Shown piece after piece: positions 53,673 to 62,041 of a stretch of 64,000 bases of DNA (the stretch's first letter is position 1; each line of letters starts with the position of its first letter). Under the pieces are notes generated by a model. The model had not been told where the DNA came from. It made no database searches and saw nothing but the letters and a program-made list of their open reading frames with translations. The stretch is from an uncultured Eubacteriales bacterium. GTDB taxonomy: Bacteria; Bacillota; Clostridia; Christensenellales; UBA1242. The position numbers and the translations under genes are program-made. Location of the stretch: NCBI GenBank assembly GCA_949001935.1, contig CARJLX010000001.1:387269-451268 (forward strand), given 5' to 3'.

Positions 53673-53860
53673 AACTTTCTCCTTTGTTTAATATATTCAA
53701 GCAAATAAACTTAGTATGTATAAATTTCAATACCTAAATATAAAAAATATATTATTTATTACATAAAAAGATTAAATAGATTTTAAAAATACTATTCAAA
53801 CATTTTACTTTTACATTTTAGCATAAATTAAATTTTTAATCAACAAATATTTAAATAAAA

Positions 53861-54292
53861 TTAATTGGTGTTTTTACAACTTATAAAAATATGACAAATT
53901 GTAAACAAAATGGCAAATATTATAAGAGGAATATACGCCAAAATAACACCACTAATCAAAAATATTAAACTAGGAAGTATAGACAACAACAATGATTTAT
54001 AAATACTGCTTTTATTCCAAAATACAATCCATGCAAAATAATAAAATACAATAAGAAATCCATTTACTAATAAATAAACTATAAAAGCATTTGCAAACCA
54101 AAAATTGAAATAGGTAAAAGGAATATTAAAAATCATAAGTATCATACAACTATATCTAGCAATTTGTTCTAATATTTCTACAAAAACATTTTTATATAAA
54201 TTTTTATACTTATCATTTTTAAAAGCAAAAAATATATTAGGTATCAACAACAATATAACTGCAACTAAACCATAATAATTAAACCAGTTCAT
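53861..54292 (-). CDS. Four-span membrane protein with poly-G ribosome-binding site
   Basis: 143 residues, hydrophobic throughout: about four membrane spans, Phe/Ile/Tyr-rich. No family recognised. The only purine-rich sequence before the ATG is a run of eight G (54302-54295) ending 2 nt before the start codon, so the tract is the likely Shine-Dalgarno. It lies immediately downstream of the tRNA cluster terminator. Confidence 0.5.
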   Translation of the reverse strand: MNWFNYYGLVAVILLLIPNIFFAFKNDKYKNLYKNVFVEILEQIARYSCMILMIFNIPFTYFNFWFANAFIVYLLVNGFLIVFYYFAWIVFWNKSSIYKSLLLSILPSLIFLISGVILAYIPLIIFAILFTICHIFISCKNTN

Positions 54293-54294
54293 AT

Positions 54295-54302
54295 CCCCCC
54301 CC
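54295..54302 (-). repeat. Poly-G tract in ribosome-binding position
   Basis: Eight G two bases before the start codon of the 143-aa membrane protein. Gain or loss of G would shift SD spacing and so translation. Confidence 0.6.
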
Positions 54303-54312
54303 TAAATAAAAA

Positions 54313-54327
54313 ACACCAATAAGGTGT
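54313..54327 (-). terminator. Terminator of the tRNA cluster
   Basis: ACACC/GGTGT stem (54313-54317 with 54323-54327), then TTTTTTATTT on the minus strand, just after tRNA-Tyr. Confidence 0.65.
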
Positions 54328-54334
54328 CTGATTA

Positions 54335-54419
54335 TGGTGGGCAGGGATGGATTCGAACCATCGAAGACGAAGTCGACGGATTTACAGTCCGTTGCATTTG
54401 GCCGCTCTGCAACCTACCC
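54335..54419 (-). tRNA. tRNA-Tyr (GTA)
   Basis: Acceptor GGGTAGG pairs with CCTGCCC (one G-U). Anticodon loop CTGTAAA gives GTA. A long variable arm (GACTTCGTC) is typical of bacterial tRNA-Tyr. CCA encoded. Last tRNA of the cluster. Confidence 0.93.
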
Positions 54420-54654
54420 ACGCTCGAATTAAAATTAATCGCTCCAAAGTTTGTTTTCTCAAACTTTTCCGCTTAACATTTTAATTCTCGCTTTTCCCCA
54501 AAAATGCTAAAGCATTTTCGTGGACCCCGAGGATTAAAATAAAAGCCCTTAAAATAAGGGGTTAACGATGCTCTATAGAGCATCGTTGAATTCTCTTTTT
54601 CAAGAGAATAGGAGGTATATTCTCAACACTCAATAGGGAAGAAAAGTGTTGATA
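54420..54654 (-). other. Hairpin-rich spacer between tRNA-Thr and tRNA-Tyr
   Basis: 235 bp inside the tRNA transcript with at least four inverted repeats: AAAATGCT/AGCATTTT region (about 54501-54518), the perfect 24-nt palindrome at 54564-54587, ATTCTCTT/AAGAGAAT (54590-54597 with 54602-54609), and CAACACT/AGTGTTG (54624-54630 with 54645-54651). No ORF. It may be a processed small RNA or structured spacer. Confidence 0.5.
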
Positions 54655-54729
54655 TGGAGCTGGTGAAAGGAATCGAACCTTCAACCTGCTGATTACAAGT
54701 CAGCTGCTCTACCATTGAGCCACACCAGC
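54655..54729 (-). tRNA. tRNA-Thr (TGT)
   Basis: Acceptor GCTGGTG/CACCAGC, anticodon loop CTTGTAA giving TGT, TTCGATT T loop, CCA encoded. 1 bp after tRNA-Phe in the cluster. Confidence 0.93.
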
Positions 54730-54730
54730 A

Positions 54731-54806
54731 TGGTGCCCTAAGGTGGAATCGAACCACCGACACAAGGATTTTCAGTCCTTTGCTCTACCGACTGAGCTAT
54801 CAGGGC
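54731..54806 (-). tRNA. tRNA-Phe (GAA)
   Basis: Acceptor GCCCTGA with TTAGGGC (one G-U), anticodon loop CTGAAAA giving GAA, TTCGATT T loop, CCA encoded. Confidence 0.93.
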
Positions 54807-54827
54807 AAGCGTCCTTGCGGACAAATA

Positions 54828-54904
54828 TGGCGACGCGAATGGGGCTCGAACCCACGACCTCCAGCGTGACAGGCTGGCGTTCTAACCAACTGAACTACCG
54901 CGCC
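54828..54904 (-). tRNA. tRNA-Asp (GTC)
   Basis: Acceptor GGCGCGG with TCGCGTC (two G-U pairs), anticodon loop CTGTCAC giving GTC, discriminator G as expected for Asp, CCA encoded. Confidence 0.93.
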
Positions 54905-54923
54905 ATATTTAATTTAAGAGTTA

Positions 54924-55000
54924 TGGTGGGCCCTCAGGGACTCGAACCCCGGACCGACCGGTTATGAGCCGGTTGCTCTAACCAACTGCGCTAAAGGCCC
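54924..55000 (-). tRNA. tRNA with CAT anticodon (probably elongator Met)
   Basis: Acceptor GGGCCTT with complementary AGGGCCC end, anticodon loop CTCATAA giving CAT, T loop TTCGAGT, CCA encoded. CAT tRNAs can be elongator Met, initiator Met, or Ile2 with modified C. The G1-C72 pair argues against initiator. Ile2 cannot be excluded by eye. Confidence 0.8.
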
Positions 55001-55028
55001 ATACAATAACTCTACTTGCAAACTTGTA

Positions 55029-55104
55029 TGGTCGGGGTGGAGAGTCTCGAACTCCCGACCTCATGGTCCCAAACCACGCGCTCTACCAACTGAGCCACAC
55101 CCCG
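55029..55104 (-). tRNA. tRNA-Pro (TGG)
   Basis: Acceptor CGGGGTG with CACCCCG, anticodon loop TTTGGGA giving TGG, TTCGAGA T loop, CCA encoded. First tRNA of the cluster. Confidence 0.93.
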
Positions 55105-55124
55105 TTGAACAAGTTTGCTAGGTT

Positions 55125-55153
55125 ATTTTATAATAAAAAAGAAGATATGTCAA
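55125..55153 (-). promoter_or_regulatory. Promoter of the tRNA cluster
   Basis: Consensus -35 TTGACA (55153-55148), 17-nt spacer, -10 TAAAAT (55130-55125), 20 bp upstream of tRNA-Pro. Confidence 0.75.
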
Positions 55154-55248
55154 GGATTTTTTCATTATTTTTGATATTTTTTTAATTTTTTTTAATTTTT
55201 TTAAAACAAATACAAAACATTTATGTTATAATCAATTTAGAGTTGAAA

Positions 55249-55716
55249 ATGATTAAAATCTCAAACAAAAATCATGACATTCATGAATACATAGAAAATA
55301 TTTATTGTTTAGATAACTTTTCTGCTTTTTGCGTAAAAATAAATGATATAGAATACAAGACAGCAGAACATGCCTTTCAAACAATAAAATTTCTTGAAAC
55401 TGCACCTGATATTGCCAATAAAATTATAACGGCTTCCTCCCCCTTCACTGCTAGAGAACTTGCACAAAAATACAAAAATCTAAGAAGACAAGACTGGAGC
55501 AATGTGAAATACAAAATAATGGAAGAAATTTTATTTCAAAAAACAATTCAAAATGAATATGTTAAACAAAAACTTTTAGCAACTGAAAATTTTGAAATAA
55601 TTGAAGATTGTGGAGAAGATGACGACAAAGATTGGGGCTGCGGTTTAGATGGAAGTGGTCAAAACAACCTTGGAAAAATTTGGATGAATATTCGAGAGAG
55701 GATTAAGAAATTATGA
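55249..55716 (+). CDS. NADAR-domain protein (RibX/YbiA-like)
   Basis: 155 residues from the ATG at 55249; a TTG 6 nt upstream is a weaker start. Motifs of the NADAR fold: DNFSAFCVKI, YKTAEHAFQTIKF (the AEHAFQ helix), LRRQDW, and the end GSGQNNLGKIWMNIR. NADAR proteins are N-glycosidases. Some act on riboflavin intermediates, others remove ADP-ribose from guanosine. It overlaps a P-loop protein gene by 4 nt (ATGA), so the two form an operon. The -10 TATAAT lies about 16 nt before the ATG. Confidence 0.8.
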   Translation: MIKISNKNHDIHEYIENIYCLDNFSAFCVKINDIEYKTAEHAFQTIKFLETAPDIANKIITASSPFTARELAQKYKNLRRQDWSNVKYKIMEEILFQKTIQNEYVKQKLLATENFEIIEDCGEDDDKDWGCGLDGSGQNNLGKIWMNIRERIKKL

Positions 55717-56246
55717 TAATATTAATTACTGGAGCTTCACATACTGGAAAAACTTATCTCGCACAAAAATTATTAGAAAAATACAAAATGCCCTACCTAT
55801 CTATTGACCATTTAAAAATGGGACTTATAAGAAGTGGACAAACCACCCTAACACCAGCTGACGATAATAAATTAACCGATTATCTTTGGCCTATCATTCG
55901 CGAAATTATTAAAACAGCCATAGAAAACAAGCAAAATCTTATTGTTGAAGGTTGTTATATCCCATTTGATTGGCAAAAGGATTTTTCAAAAGACTATTTA
56001 ACGGATATTAAATATATTTGTCTTGTATTATCTCAAAATTATATTAAAAACAATTTTCAATCAATAAAAAATTATGCTAATATTATTGAAAAAGGATTAG
56101 ATGATGAATATTGCACACAAGAAAGTGTTTTAAAGGAAAATCAATTTTATTTAGACAATTGTCAAAAATATAAACTTAATTACATCTTAATTGACAAAAA
56201 TTATAAAATTAATGAAATTATAAAAAATCTTAATATCTTTCAATAA
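55713..56246 (+). CDS. P-loop kinase-like protein paired with NADAR
   Basis: 177 residues. Walker A GASHTGKTYLA (residues 6-16). The rest follows an adenylate-kinase or AAA_33-like small-molecule kinase layout: LSIDHLKMGL, NLIVEGCYIPFDW. No lid Cys. Its translation is probably coupled to the NADAR gene. Substrate is unknown; the pairing suggests a nucleoside or ADP-ribose-related role by inference. It ends in a convergent overlap with the acyltransferase-like gene (16 nt). Confidence 0.6.
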   Translation: MIILITGASHTGKTYLAQKLLEKYKMPYLSIDHLKMGLIRSGQTTLTPADDNKLTDYLWPIIREIIKTAIENKQNLIVEGCYIPFDWQKDFSKDYLTDIKYICLVLSQNYIKNNFQSIKNYANIIEKGLDDEYCTQESVLKENQFYLDNCQKYKLNYILIDKNYKINEIIKNLNIFQ

Positions 56247-56889
56247 TATCATCCTTATTTTTATAAACGCATTTTTCTGGGACTACCCCTCGTACATTAG
56301 ACATTGGATAGATAATAGTATCTCTCCCAATAACTGTTCCTGGATTTAATACACTATTGCATCCCACCTCAACATTGTCACCTATAAAGGCTCCAACTTT
56401 ACGCAGTCCTGTATATATACTTTCGTGTCCATTTTTAATAAATATGGTTGTCTTATTTGATTTTAAATTAGAAGTTATAACCCCCGCCCCCAAATGTGCT
56501 TTATATCCCAAAATACTATCCCCCACATAATTAAAGTGAGGAACTTGAACTCCATCAAAAAGTATGGAGTTTTTTATTTCAACTGAATTGCCTATCGTAG
56601 CATTTTTACCAACTAAAACATTACCACGAATAAAAGCACAATGCCTAACCTCACTTTCTTCACCTATAATGCATGGACCTTTAAAAAAGGCTGAGGCAGC
56701 AACAACTGCACTTTTATGCACCCAAACTTTTGGAGCAATATGTTTATAATCCTGTTTGTTTAATTTCTCTCCCAACTCTTCTACAAAATTGCCAATATCT
56801 TTTAAGGCAACCCAAGGATATTCAAGACATCTTAATAAGTTTATTGCTTCTGTGTGAGAAAAATCAAAAAGTTTATATGTTTCAACCAT
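56230..56889 (-). CDS. Left-handed beta-helix (hexapeptide) transferase-like protein
   Basis: 219 residues. Hexapeptide repeats of the [LIV]-G-x4 type fill about 50-200 (CIIGEESEVRHCAFIRGNVL, GKNATIGNSVEIKNS, GDNVEVGCNSVLNPGTVIG). This gives a left-handed beta-helix as in GlmU or LpxA C-terminal acyltransferase parts. HLGAGVITSNLK is close to the GlmU active-site region. A pyrophosphorylase domain is absent; the N-terminus is only about 50 residues. It may acetylate a sugar nucleotide. Confidence 0.7.
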   Translation of the reverse strand: MVETYKLFDFSHTEAINLLRCLEYPWVALKDIGNFVEELGEKLNKQDYKHIAPKVWVHKSAVVAASAFFKGPCIIGEESEVRHCAFIRGNVLVGKNATIGNSVEIKNSILFDGVQVPHFNYVGDSILGYKAHLGAGVITSNLKSNKTTIFIKNGHESIYTGLRKVGAFIGDNVEVGCNSVLNPGTVIGRDTIIYPMSNVRGVVPEKCVYKNKDDIIERY

Positions 56890-56940
56890 AATTTATATTA
56901 TGTTTCAATAATTTTTTTTGATAAAAAACTAGTCACAAGA

Positions 56941-58332
56941 CTAGTTCTTAAAATTATCTTTAATGAATTTTAGATTAGATTTTACTCTCTCGGTAGAAAT
57001 TGGTGTGTAATCGTTATACATAGCACTAACATTAAAACCATTTTTAACACTACCACCAATAGCATGGCTTTGTCCAAACAAATTCATGCATTCTTTTTTG
57101 CAATCTTTTGCTTTATATGTCATATAAACTTTTTCAGCCAAAACTTTTTTATCAAGATAAATACCTGATTTATAAACATCAGCAAACCCCATATCCTTAA
57201 GTTTAGTTCTAAAGCCCTCAAAATCTCTTCCGTAAACCCATTTTTCATGGTTTCCACAAATTAGATAAATCTTCCCATTAAGTTTTTTAACATTGTTATA
57301 TTTACCAAAATCACCTAAATGGTAAACAATATCTTTTGGACCAACGAGAGAATTCCAGCGACTTATCAAATCAGCATCCATTTCTTCTACAGATTTAAAA
57401 GGAGTAATCTTGGATTTGACCTGTTTTTCATCTGAAAAGTATGTATTTGAAGTAAAATAAACTTGAGGAGGTGCAATAGTATTTTTATTTTTAGTAATTT
57501 TTGCTACAAAATCCTGCCAAATAACATTGTTTGGAGCCATATCATAAACATAATTAACTCTTCTTGACATCAAAGTTTTCTTTTGTTCCTTCAAAAGATA
57601 ATTTACAGGAATAGTTTTTACATCGAATAAATCCTGATTAACAATGTAAGCTATCGGTGCAATATCATAAATTGTTTTAACGCCAAGTCCTTCATTTTCA
57701 TGATTGATATTTTTTGAAAGTCTAAGAAGATATTTGCCGATATCATTTACAGCAACATTCATTTTAAGTTCATGAGTACTTGTGACAATAAACTTTCCAA
57801 TATAACTTGGGATAACTGTCAATTCAACACTACTTTTAGCAACAACCTCAAAAGCTTCTTTATCTTTACGATAATTGCTATCATCAAAAGTTTCATGCAA
57901 AAGAGTTTTTGTTCCAAGCCAAATAACATGAATGTTTTTTGCTATTGTTGGAGCAAGTTTCAAAGCAATTGCAATATTTGTCAAAACGCCTAAAGCAACA
58001 ATAGTCACCTTTCCCTTTTTCGCAAGTTCAATAATCTTTGCAACAGCAGGATTAGATTCGCAATAACCATTAGAGTAAAAATCTTCACTCCCCATACAAA
58101 CAAGCTTAGGATTTTTTATACCCATAAGTCTTAACACACGATTAGCTTCTGCCTTGCTTTCAAGCAAACTATCTTTAGGAGATATATGTTTATAGCCTAC
58201 AACAAAAGGAGCAAGTGTGATTGCTTTAATATCTAAAACATCATCATTTGCTAAAGCATAACTAAGAGCAAACGAATCGTCAATTTCATTTGCAGTGTCG
58301 CTATCAATAATCACCTTAAGTTTGTTATTCAT
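56941..58332 (-). CDS. Nucleoside hydrolase fused to a phosphoesterase-like domain
   Basis: 463 residues. N-terminal about 290: nucleoside hydrolase with IIDSDTANEIDDSFALSYAL (the DxDxxxxxDD calcium motif) and later VTIVALGVLTNIAIAL. C-terminal 170: metallophosphoesterase-like with KDIVYHLGDFG, ICGNHEKW and YTPISTERVK. Several metal ligands are changed: the usual DxH start reads FTSNTYF, and the HGHxH end reads FGQSH. The second domain may be inactive or altered. The first would split ribonucleosides to base and ribose. The fusion is unusual. Confidence 0.75.
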   Translation of the reverse strand: MNNKLKVIIDSDTANEIDDSFALSYALANDDVLDIKAITLAPFVVGYKHISPKDSLLESKAEANRVLRLMGIKNPKLVCMGSEDFYSNGYCESNPAVAKIIELAKKGKVTIVALGVLTNIAIALKLAPTIAKNIHVIWLGTKTLLHETFDDSNYRKDKEAFEVVAKSSVELTVIPSYIGKFIVTSTHELKMNVAVNDIGKYLLRLSKNINHENEGLGVKTIYDIAPIAYIVNQDLFDVKTIPVNYLLKEQKKTLMSRRVNYVYDMAPNNVIWQDFVAKITKNKNTIAPPQVYFTSNTYFSDEKQVKSKITPFKSVEEMDADLISRWNSLVGPKDIVYHLGDFGKYNNVKKLNGKIYLICGNHEKWVYGRDFEGFRTKLKDMGFADVYKSGIYLDKKVLAEKVYMTYKAKDCKKECMNLFGQSHAIGGSVKNGFNVSAMYNDYTPISTERVKSNLKFIKDNFKN

Positions 58333-58460
58333 GTCTACACCTCGTTTATATATTTTACAAAATTCAACAAAAAATTCAAAATAAAATTGCGTTATTTTTC
58401 AATTAATTTTATATTTTTTATAGATTTAATAAAATAAAAATATCTTTTATTAAAAATATT

Positions 58461-58488
58461 TTGAATTCTAATGTTTTTATGTTAAAAT
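58461..58488 (+). promoter_or_regulatory. Promoter of the degV-SDR operon
   Basis: TTGAAT (58461-58466), 16-nt spacer, TAAAAT (58483-58488). About 65 nt of leader before the ATG. Confidence 0.5.
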
Positions 58489-58554
58489 ATAAAAAATAAA
58501 TCTTGAAATAATGCACTGCTATCTAAGCATACAATAAATTAAGGAGTAAAATAA

Positions 58555-59376
58555 ATGATAAAAATATTAACCGATTCTACTGCATACCTTCCAGAAGATT
58601 ATGCTAAAAAAAATGACATCAAAGTTATTCCTCTTAGAGTGCTTTTTGATGATGAAGAATTTGATGAAGGTTACCCAGGAAGTTATGATGAATTTTTTGA
58701 AAAGTTTACTCGAACAAAAATATTTCCAAAAACAAGCCAACCATCTTTACAAGTTTTTATTGACGAATATAATCGTATTATAGATGAAGGGAATGAAGCA
58801 ATTGTTTTTACAATTTCCTACACCCTATCTGGAACTTTTAGTGTTGCAAATCTTGCAAAAGCACAATGTAAATGCCCAGAAAAAATTTCTGTTATCGACT
58901 CGAAATCTTGCTGTCAGGCAACTTGGGGTTTTGCTATGGAAAGTATAGACATGATAAAAAAAGGTTATTCTCGCCAGCAAATTGAAGAAGAAATTGCTCG
59001 CCTACAAGTTAATAGCCAAATCACATTTGTTCCTGACAGTCTTGAATATTTAAAACGCGGTGGAAGAATTGGAAAAGTTAGTGCGGCAGTTGGCTCTTTA
59101 CTTCAATTAAAACCTATTCTCGCGTTTAAAGAGGGAGTCCTTGGCTGTGCTAAGAAAACTATGGGTATCGCGAAAGCTATTCAGGAGCTAATTTCTATGA
59201 TACCTCAAAATATAAAACGTCTTTTTGTGATTCATATAGCAAACACTAAGTTTTTTGATATGCTTAAAAAACAACTTGAAGGCAAATTCAAAAATGTACC
59301 AACTTATGAAGGAGAAATTGGGCCAGTAGTAGCAGCACATATTGGGCCAGCGATAGGAGTTGCATGGATATGTTAA
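58555..59376 (+). CDS. DegV-family fatty-acid-binding protein (FakB-like)
   Basis: 273 residues. DegV pattern: KILTDSTAYLP, TSQPSLQVF, ISYTLSGTFSVA and DSKSC, then a C-terminal domain with EGEIGPVVAAHIGP. DegV/FakB proteins hold a fatty acid so that FakA can phosphorylate it. The stop overlaps the next start by 13 nt, so it is the first gene of a two-gene operon. AAGGAG upstream. Confidence 0.93.
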   Translation: MIKILTDSTAYLPEDYAKKNDIKVIPLRVLFDDEEFDEGYPGSYDEFFEKFTRTKIFPKTSQPSLQVFIDEYNRIIDEGNEAIVFTISYTLSGTFSVANLAKAQCKCPEKISVIDSKSCCQATWGFAMESIDMIKKGYSRQQIEEEIARLQVNSQITFVPDSLEYLKRGGRIGKVSAAVGSLLQLKPILAFKEGVLGCAKKTMGIAKAIQELISMIPQNIKRLFVIHIANTKFFDMLKKQLEGKFKNVPTYEGEIGPVVAAHIGPAIGVAWIC

Positions 59377-60104
59377 AAAAAAGTGTTATAATCACAGGTG
59401 CTTCTGGCGGAATTGGTATTGCTACAGCTAAATTATTTGCTCAAAACGGCTACAACCTTGCCCTAACCTATAATAAAAATAAAATCAACACCAAAGCATT
59501 TTCGGCTTTTAATGTAGATGTAAAAACCTATAAATTAGACATCTCAAACGCAAAACAAGTTGCTAAGGTTTTTGATAATATTTTTAAGGACTTTGAATAT
59601 GTGGACTGCCTTATTGCCAATGCTGGAATTGCAGAACCAGAAACAATGCTGATTGAAAAAAGTGATGAAGAAATAAAAGGGCTTTTAGACACCAATCTTT
59701 TTGGCACAATTATTTGCAATAGAGAGTGTTTAAAATATTTTATAGAAAATAAACATGGAAATATCATAAATATCGCCTCAATTTATGGTGAACAAGGCTC
59801 ATGTTGCTCTGCTCCATATTCAGCCTCAAAAGCGGGAATTATTGCATTAACACAATCGGTTGCAAAAGAGGTTGGAGGACTTGGTATACGAGTAAATTCG
59901 ATTTCTCCAGGGAATATTTTAACACCAATGACCGCTTGTTATTCCAAAGAAGATTTGCAAGAACTTCATAAACAAATTCCATTAAATCGAAGTGGACAGC
60001 CAGAAGAAATTGCATCAACTGCCCTATTCCTTGCCTCAAACGGTGCTTCATACATAACAGGTGCAAATATATCTGTAAATGGCGGAGCAGTCTTGTTTGA
60101 ATAA
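59364..60104 (+). CDS. SDR-family oxidoreductase, FabG-like
   Basis: 246 residues. NAD(P)-binding TGASGGIGIATA (11-22), NAGIAEPE, and catalytic YSASKAG (Tyr-x3-Lys). The tail SYITGANISVNGGAVLFE is typical of FabG-like 3-oxoacyl-ACP reductases. The start overlaps the end of degV, suggesting coupled lipid metabolism. Substrate cannot be fixed. Confidence 0.9.
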   Translation: MDMLKKSVIITGASGGIGIATAKLFAQNGYNLALTYNKNKINTKAFSAFNVDVKTYKLDISNAKQVAKVFDNIFKDFEYVDCLIANAGIAEPETMLIEKSDEEIKGLLDTNLFGTIICNRECLKYFIENKHGNIINIASIYGEQGSCCSAPYSASKAGIIALTQSVAKEVGGLGIRVNSISPGNILTPMTACYSKEDLQELHKQIPLNRSGQPEEIASTALFLASNGASYITGANISVNGGAVLFE

Positions 60105-60119
60105 TTAAAAAGAAACAAA

Positions 60120-60431
60120 ATGATAAAACAAAATAAATTTGAAAAAATTAGGAAAAAATACGAAAAAAAGATGACAAAAGCCTATCTCAAAAATCAAAAA
60201 GACAAGTTTAAAATTTTAAAAACGGAGTTTCGAAAGATTTTTAGAGATTCACAAATGTTTTTAACAAGTGAAGAAGGATGTGCTTTCAATATTAGTTATC
60301 GCTTACCTAAGACTAATAAAAAAAAATTTCAAATAATAATTGATCAAGGAGAAATATTCACTGAAGAAGAGATAATAAAACAAGTAGAAGAAGTTCAACC
60401 CTACGACTGGCAAGAAGTTTTTGAAATATAA
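60120..60431 (+). CDS. Small charged protein, unknown
   Basis: 103 residues, Lys-rich at the start (helical, residues 1-50), then a beta-rich half (CAFNISYRLPKTNKKKFQII). No family recognised. It lies 15 bp after the SDR gene and shares its terminator, so probably the third gene of the operon. Confidence 0.5.
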   Translation: MIKQNKFEKIRKKYEKKMTKAYLKNQKDKFKILKTEFRKIFRDSQMFLTSEEGCAFNISYRLPKTNKKKFQIIIDQGEIFTEEEIIKQVEEVQPYDWQEVFEI

Positions 60432-60457
60432 AAGGTGTTTTTAAAACACCTTTTTTA
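60430..60457. terminator. Bidirectional terminator between converging genes
   Basis: AAAAGGTGTTT with AAACACCTTTTTT. It ends the degV-SDR operon on + and cmk on -. Confidence 0.75.
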
Positions 60458-61124
60458 AATTTTGTTCGTTAATTTTAATAATTTCTAAACATTTTTGAAT
60501 AGTTTCATCCAAAGTTTGATTTGATGAATCAATAATTATAGAATCTTTTGCAGGTTTAAGTGGCGAAACTTCACGATGTTCGTCACGAAAATCCCTCTCT
60601 CGTAAATCTCTTAAAACATCTTCATAAGTTGGAGCATTAGGCTTACCTTTCATTTGATCAAAACGCCTCTTTGCTCTAACTTCTTCACTAGCCGTTACAA
60701 AAAACTTGTAATCAGCGTTAGGCAAAACTTCAGTGCCAATGTCACGCCCCTCCATAACAACATTGTGAGTTTTTGCAAATTCGCGCTGAATTTCCAACAC
60801 CTTTTTTCTCAATATAATAAAAGGAGAAACTTTGCCAGCCATAACTGATGTTTCTTCAAGTCGCAGATATGGTGTATAATCAAAACCATTCACATAAACA
60901 TGTTCAATATCATCTATAAATTCAATTTTTAAATCAATTGAGTTAATAAAATTTTCAATCTTTTCTTGATTAGGCTCGCCCAATCCTCTTTTCATAAATT
61001 CACAAGCAAGCCCTCTGTAAATCGCACCTGTATCAAACATGTCAAATCCCAACTTTTTAGCTAATCCTTTTGCTAAAGTGCTTTTCCCACTTCCAACATG
61101 CCCGTCAATTGCAATATTAATCAT
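60441..61124 (-). CDS. cmk: Cytidylate kinase
   Basis: 227 residues. P-loop IDGHVGSGKSTLAKGLA (6-22). CMP-kinase features: FDTGAIYRGLA, VMEGRDIGTEVLP, PNADYKFFVTASEEVRAKRR. Phosphorylates CMP and dCMP. Good SD (AGGGAG) upstream. Confidence 0.96.
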   Translation of the reverse strand: MINIAIDGHVGSGKSTLAKGLAKKLGFDMFDTGAIYRGLACEFMKRGLGEPNQEKIENFINSIDLKIEFIDDIEHVYVNGFDYTPYLRLEETSVMAGKVSPFIILRKKVLEIQREFAKTHNVVMEGRDIGTEVLPNADYKFFVTASEEVRAKRRFDQMKGKPNAPTYEDVLRDLRERDFRDEHREVSPLKPAKDSIIIDSSNQTLDETIQKCLEIIKINEQNLKKVF

Positions 61125-61215
61125 GCTCCCTCCTAAATCAATTTTAGTATAACAAAATTAAATAAGAAATACAAATAATATTGCTAAAAATATATTTATA
61201 TGCTAAACTAAACAT

Positions 61216-61692
61216 ATGAATAAAATTGCATTTCAACCCTATTATAACAAAAATAGTCGCATATTAATTCTCGGTTCTTTTCCAAGTGTAAAAAGTAGAG
61301 AAGAAGGCTTTTATTATGGCAATAAAAAAAATAGATTTTGGAAAACCTTGGCACAAACTTTTAACGATCCTCTGCCCATAACTATTGATGAGAAGAAAAA
61401 ACTGCTTAATAAATATAAAATTGCCCTCTATGATGTTGTCGAATCTTCATCTTTAAAAGGCTCAAGCGACCTTGAACTACAAAAAGATTATACGCTGGTT
61501 TCAAATCTCGATAAATTACTTCCACCCTATACAAAGGTAGAAAAAATTTTATGTAATGGAAAACTTGCTTACAATTTGACTATAGAAAATTTTGATTTTA
61601 ATATTCCCGTTAAATATATGCAATCAACAAGCCCTGTCAATCCACGTTATCGCTTCGAAGATTGGCAAAAAGAACTTAATTTTTTAAAATAA
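61216..61692 (+). CDS. DNA-deoxyinosine (hypoxanthine) glycosylase-like protein
   Basis: 158 residues, UDG fold. GSFPSVKSREEGFYYGN with NRFWKTLAQTF, YDVVESSSL and QSTSPVNPRYR are the expected pattern of family 6 UDG-like deoxyinosine glycosylases, which remove deaminated adenine. No clear SD at the ATG. Solo gene. Confidence 0.8.
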   Translation: MNKIAFQPYYNKNSRILILGSFPSVKSREEGFYYGNKKNRFWKTLAQTFNDPLPITIDEKKKLLNKYKIALYDVVESSSLKGSSDLELQKDYTLVSNLDKLLPPYTKVEKILCNGKLAYNLTIENFDFNIPVKYMQSTSPVNPRYRFEDWQKELNFLK

Positions 61693-61840
61693 TGCATGCC
61701 GAAACTTATCATATAACACCAAAATAGAACATGCTTCTTGTAATATTTTGTAGAATAATGTCAAATGATGGAATAAATTTACAAATTAAAGCCTTATTTT
61801 AAAAAATATTTTATAAAACATGCTTGCCATCATTTACCAA

Positions 61841-61876
61841 ATTTCGACAAAGTTCTCAAATAAAAAAGTTTAGATT
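61841..61876. repeat. 36-bp repeat, identical to 5286-5321
   Basis: ATTTCGACAAAGTTCTC and following bases match the region beyond the first GLUG gene, ending exactly at the same loop position (5321). It forms the left flank of the insertion. Confidence 0.85.
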
Positions 61877-61888
61877 AAGAGCTATATG

Positions 61889-61901
61889 TTTTGAAACTAG
61901 C
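61889..61901 (+). repeat. Left subterminal inverted repeat
   Basis: TTTTGAAACTAGC, perfect complement of 63924-63936. Similarity extends inwards with one gap (GAAATAA versus AGAATAA). Confidence 0.7.
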
Positions 61902-62041
61902 GAAATAATTTGTTTAACTGAAATAACAGTGTATGCATTATGCAAAAATCATTTTTGTCTTAAAAAAAACAAAAATAATTTTTAATTAAAATAGATAAAA
62001 AAACATTAATGTGCTATAATGTTTTAGATTAGGAGTAATTT

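Larger units (their letters stand above)
61693..62041. other. Intergenic region with element left end
   Basis: 349 bp without a gene. Contains AAATGATGG/CCATCATTT arms (61763-61771 with 61828-61836), the left piece of the repeated terminator (61841-61876), the left subterminal inverted repeat (61889-61901), and a promoter-like TATAAT with AGGAG before the ART-like gene. Confidence 0.6.
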
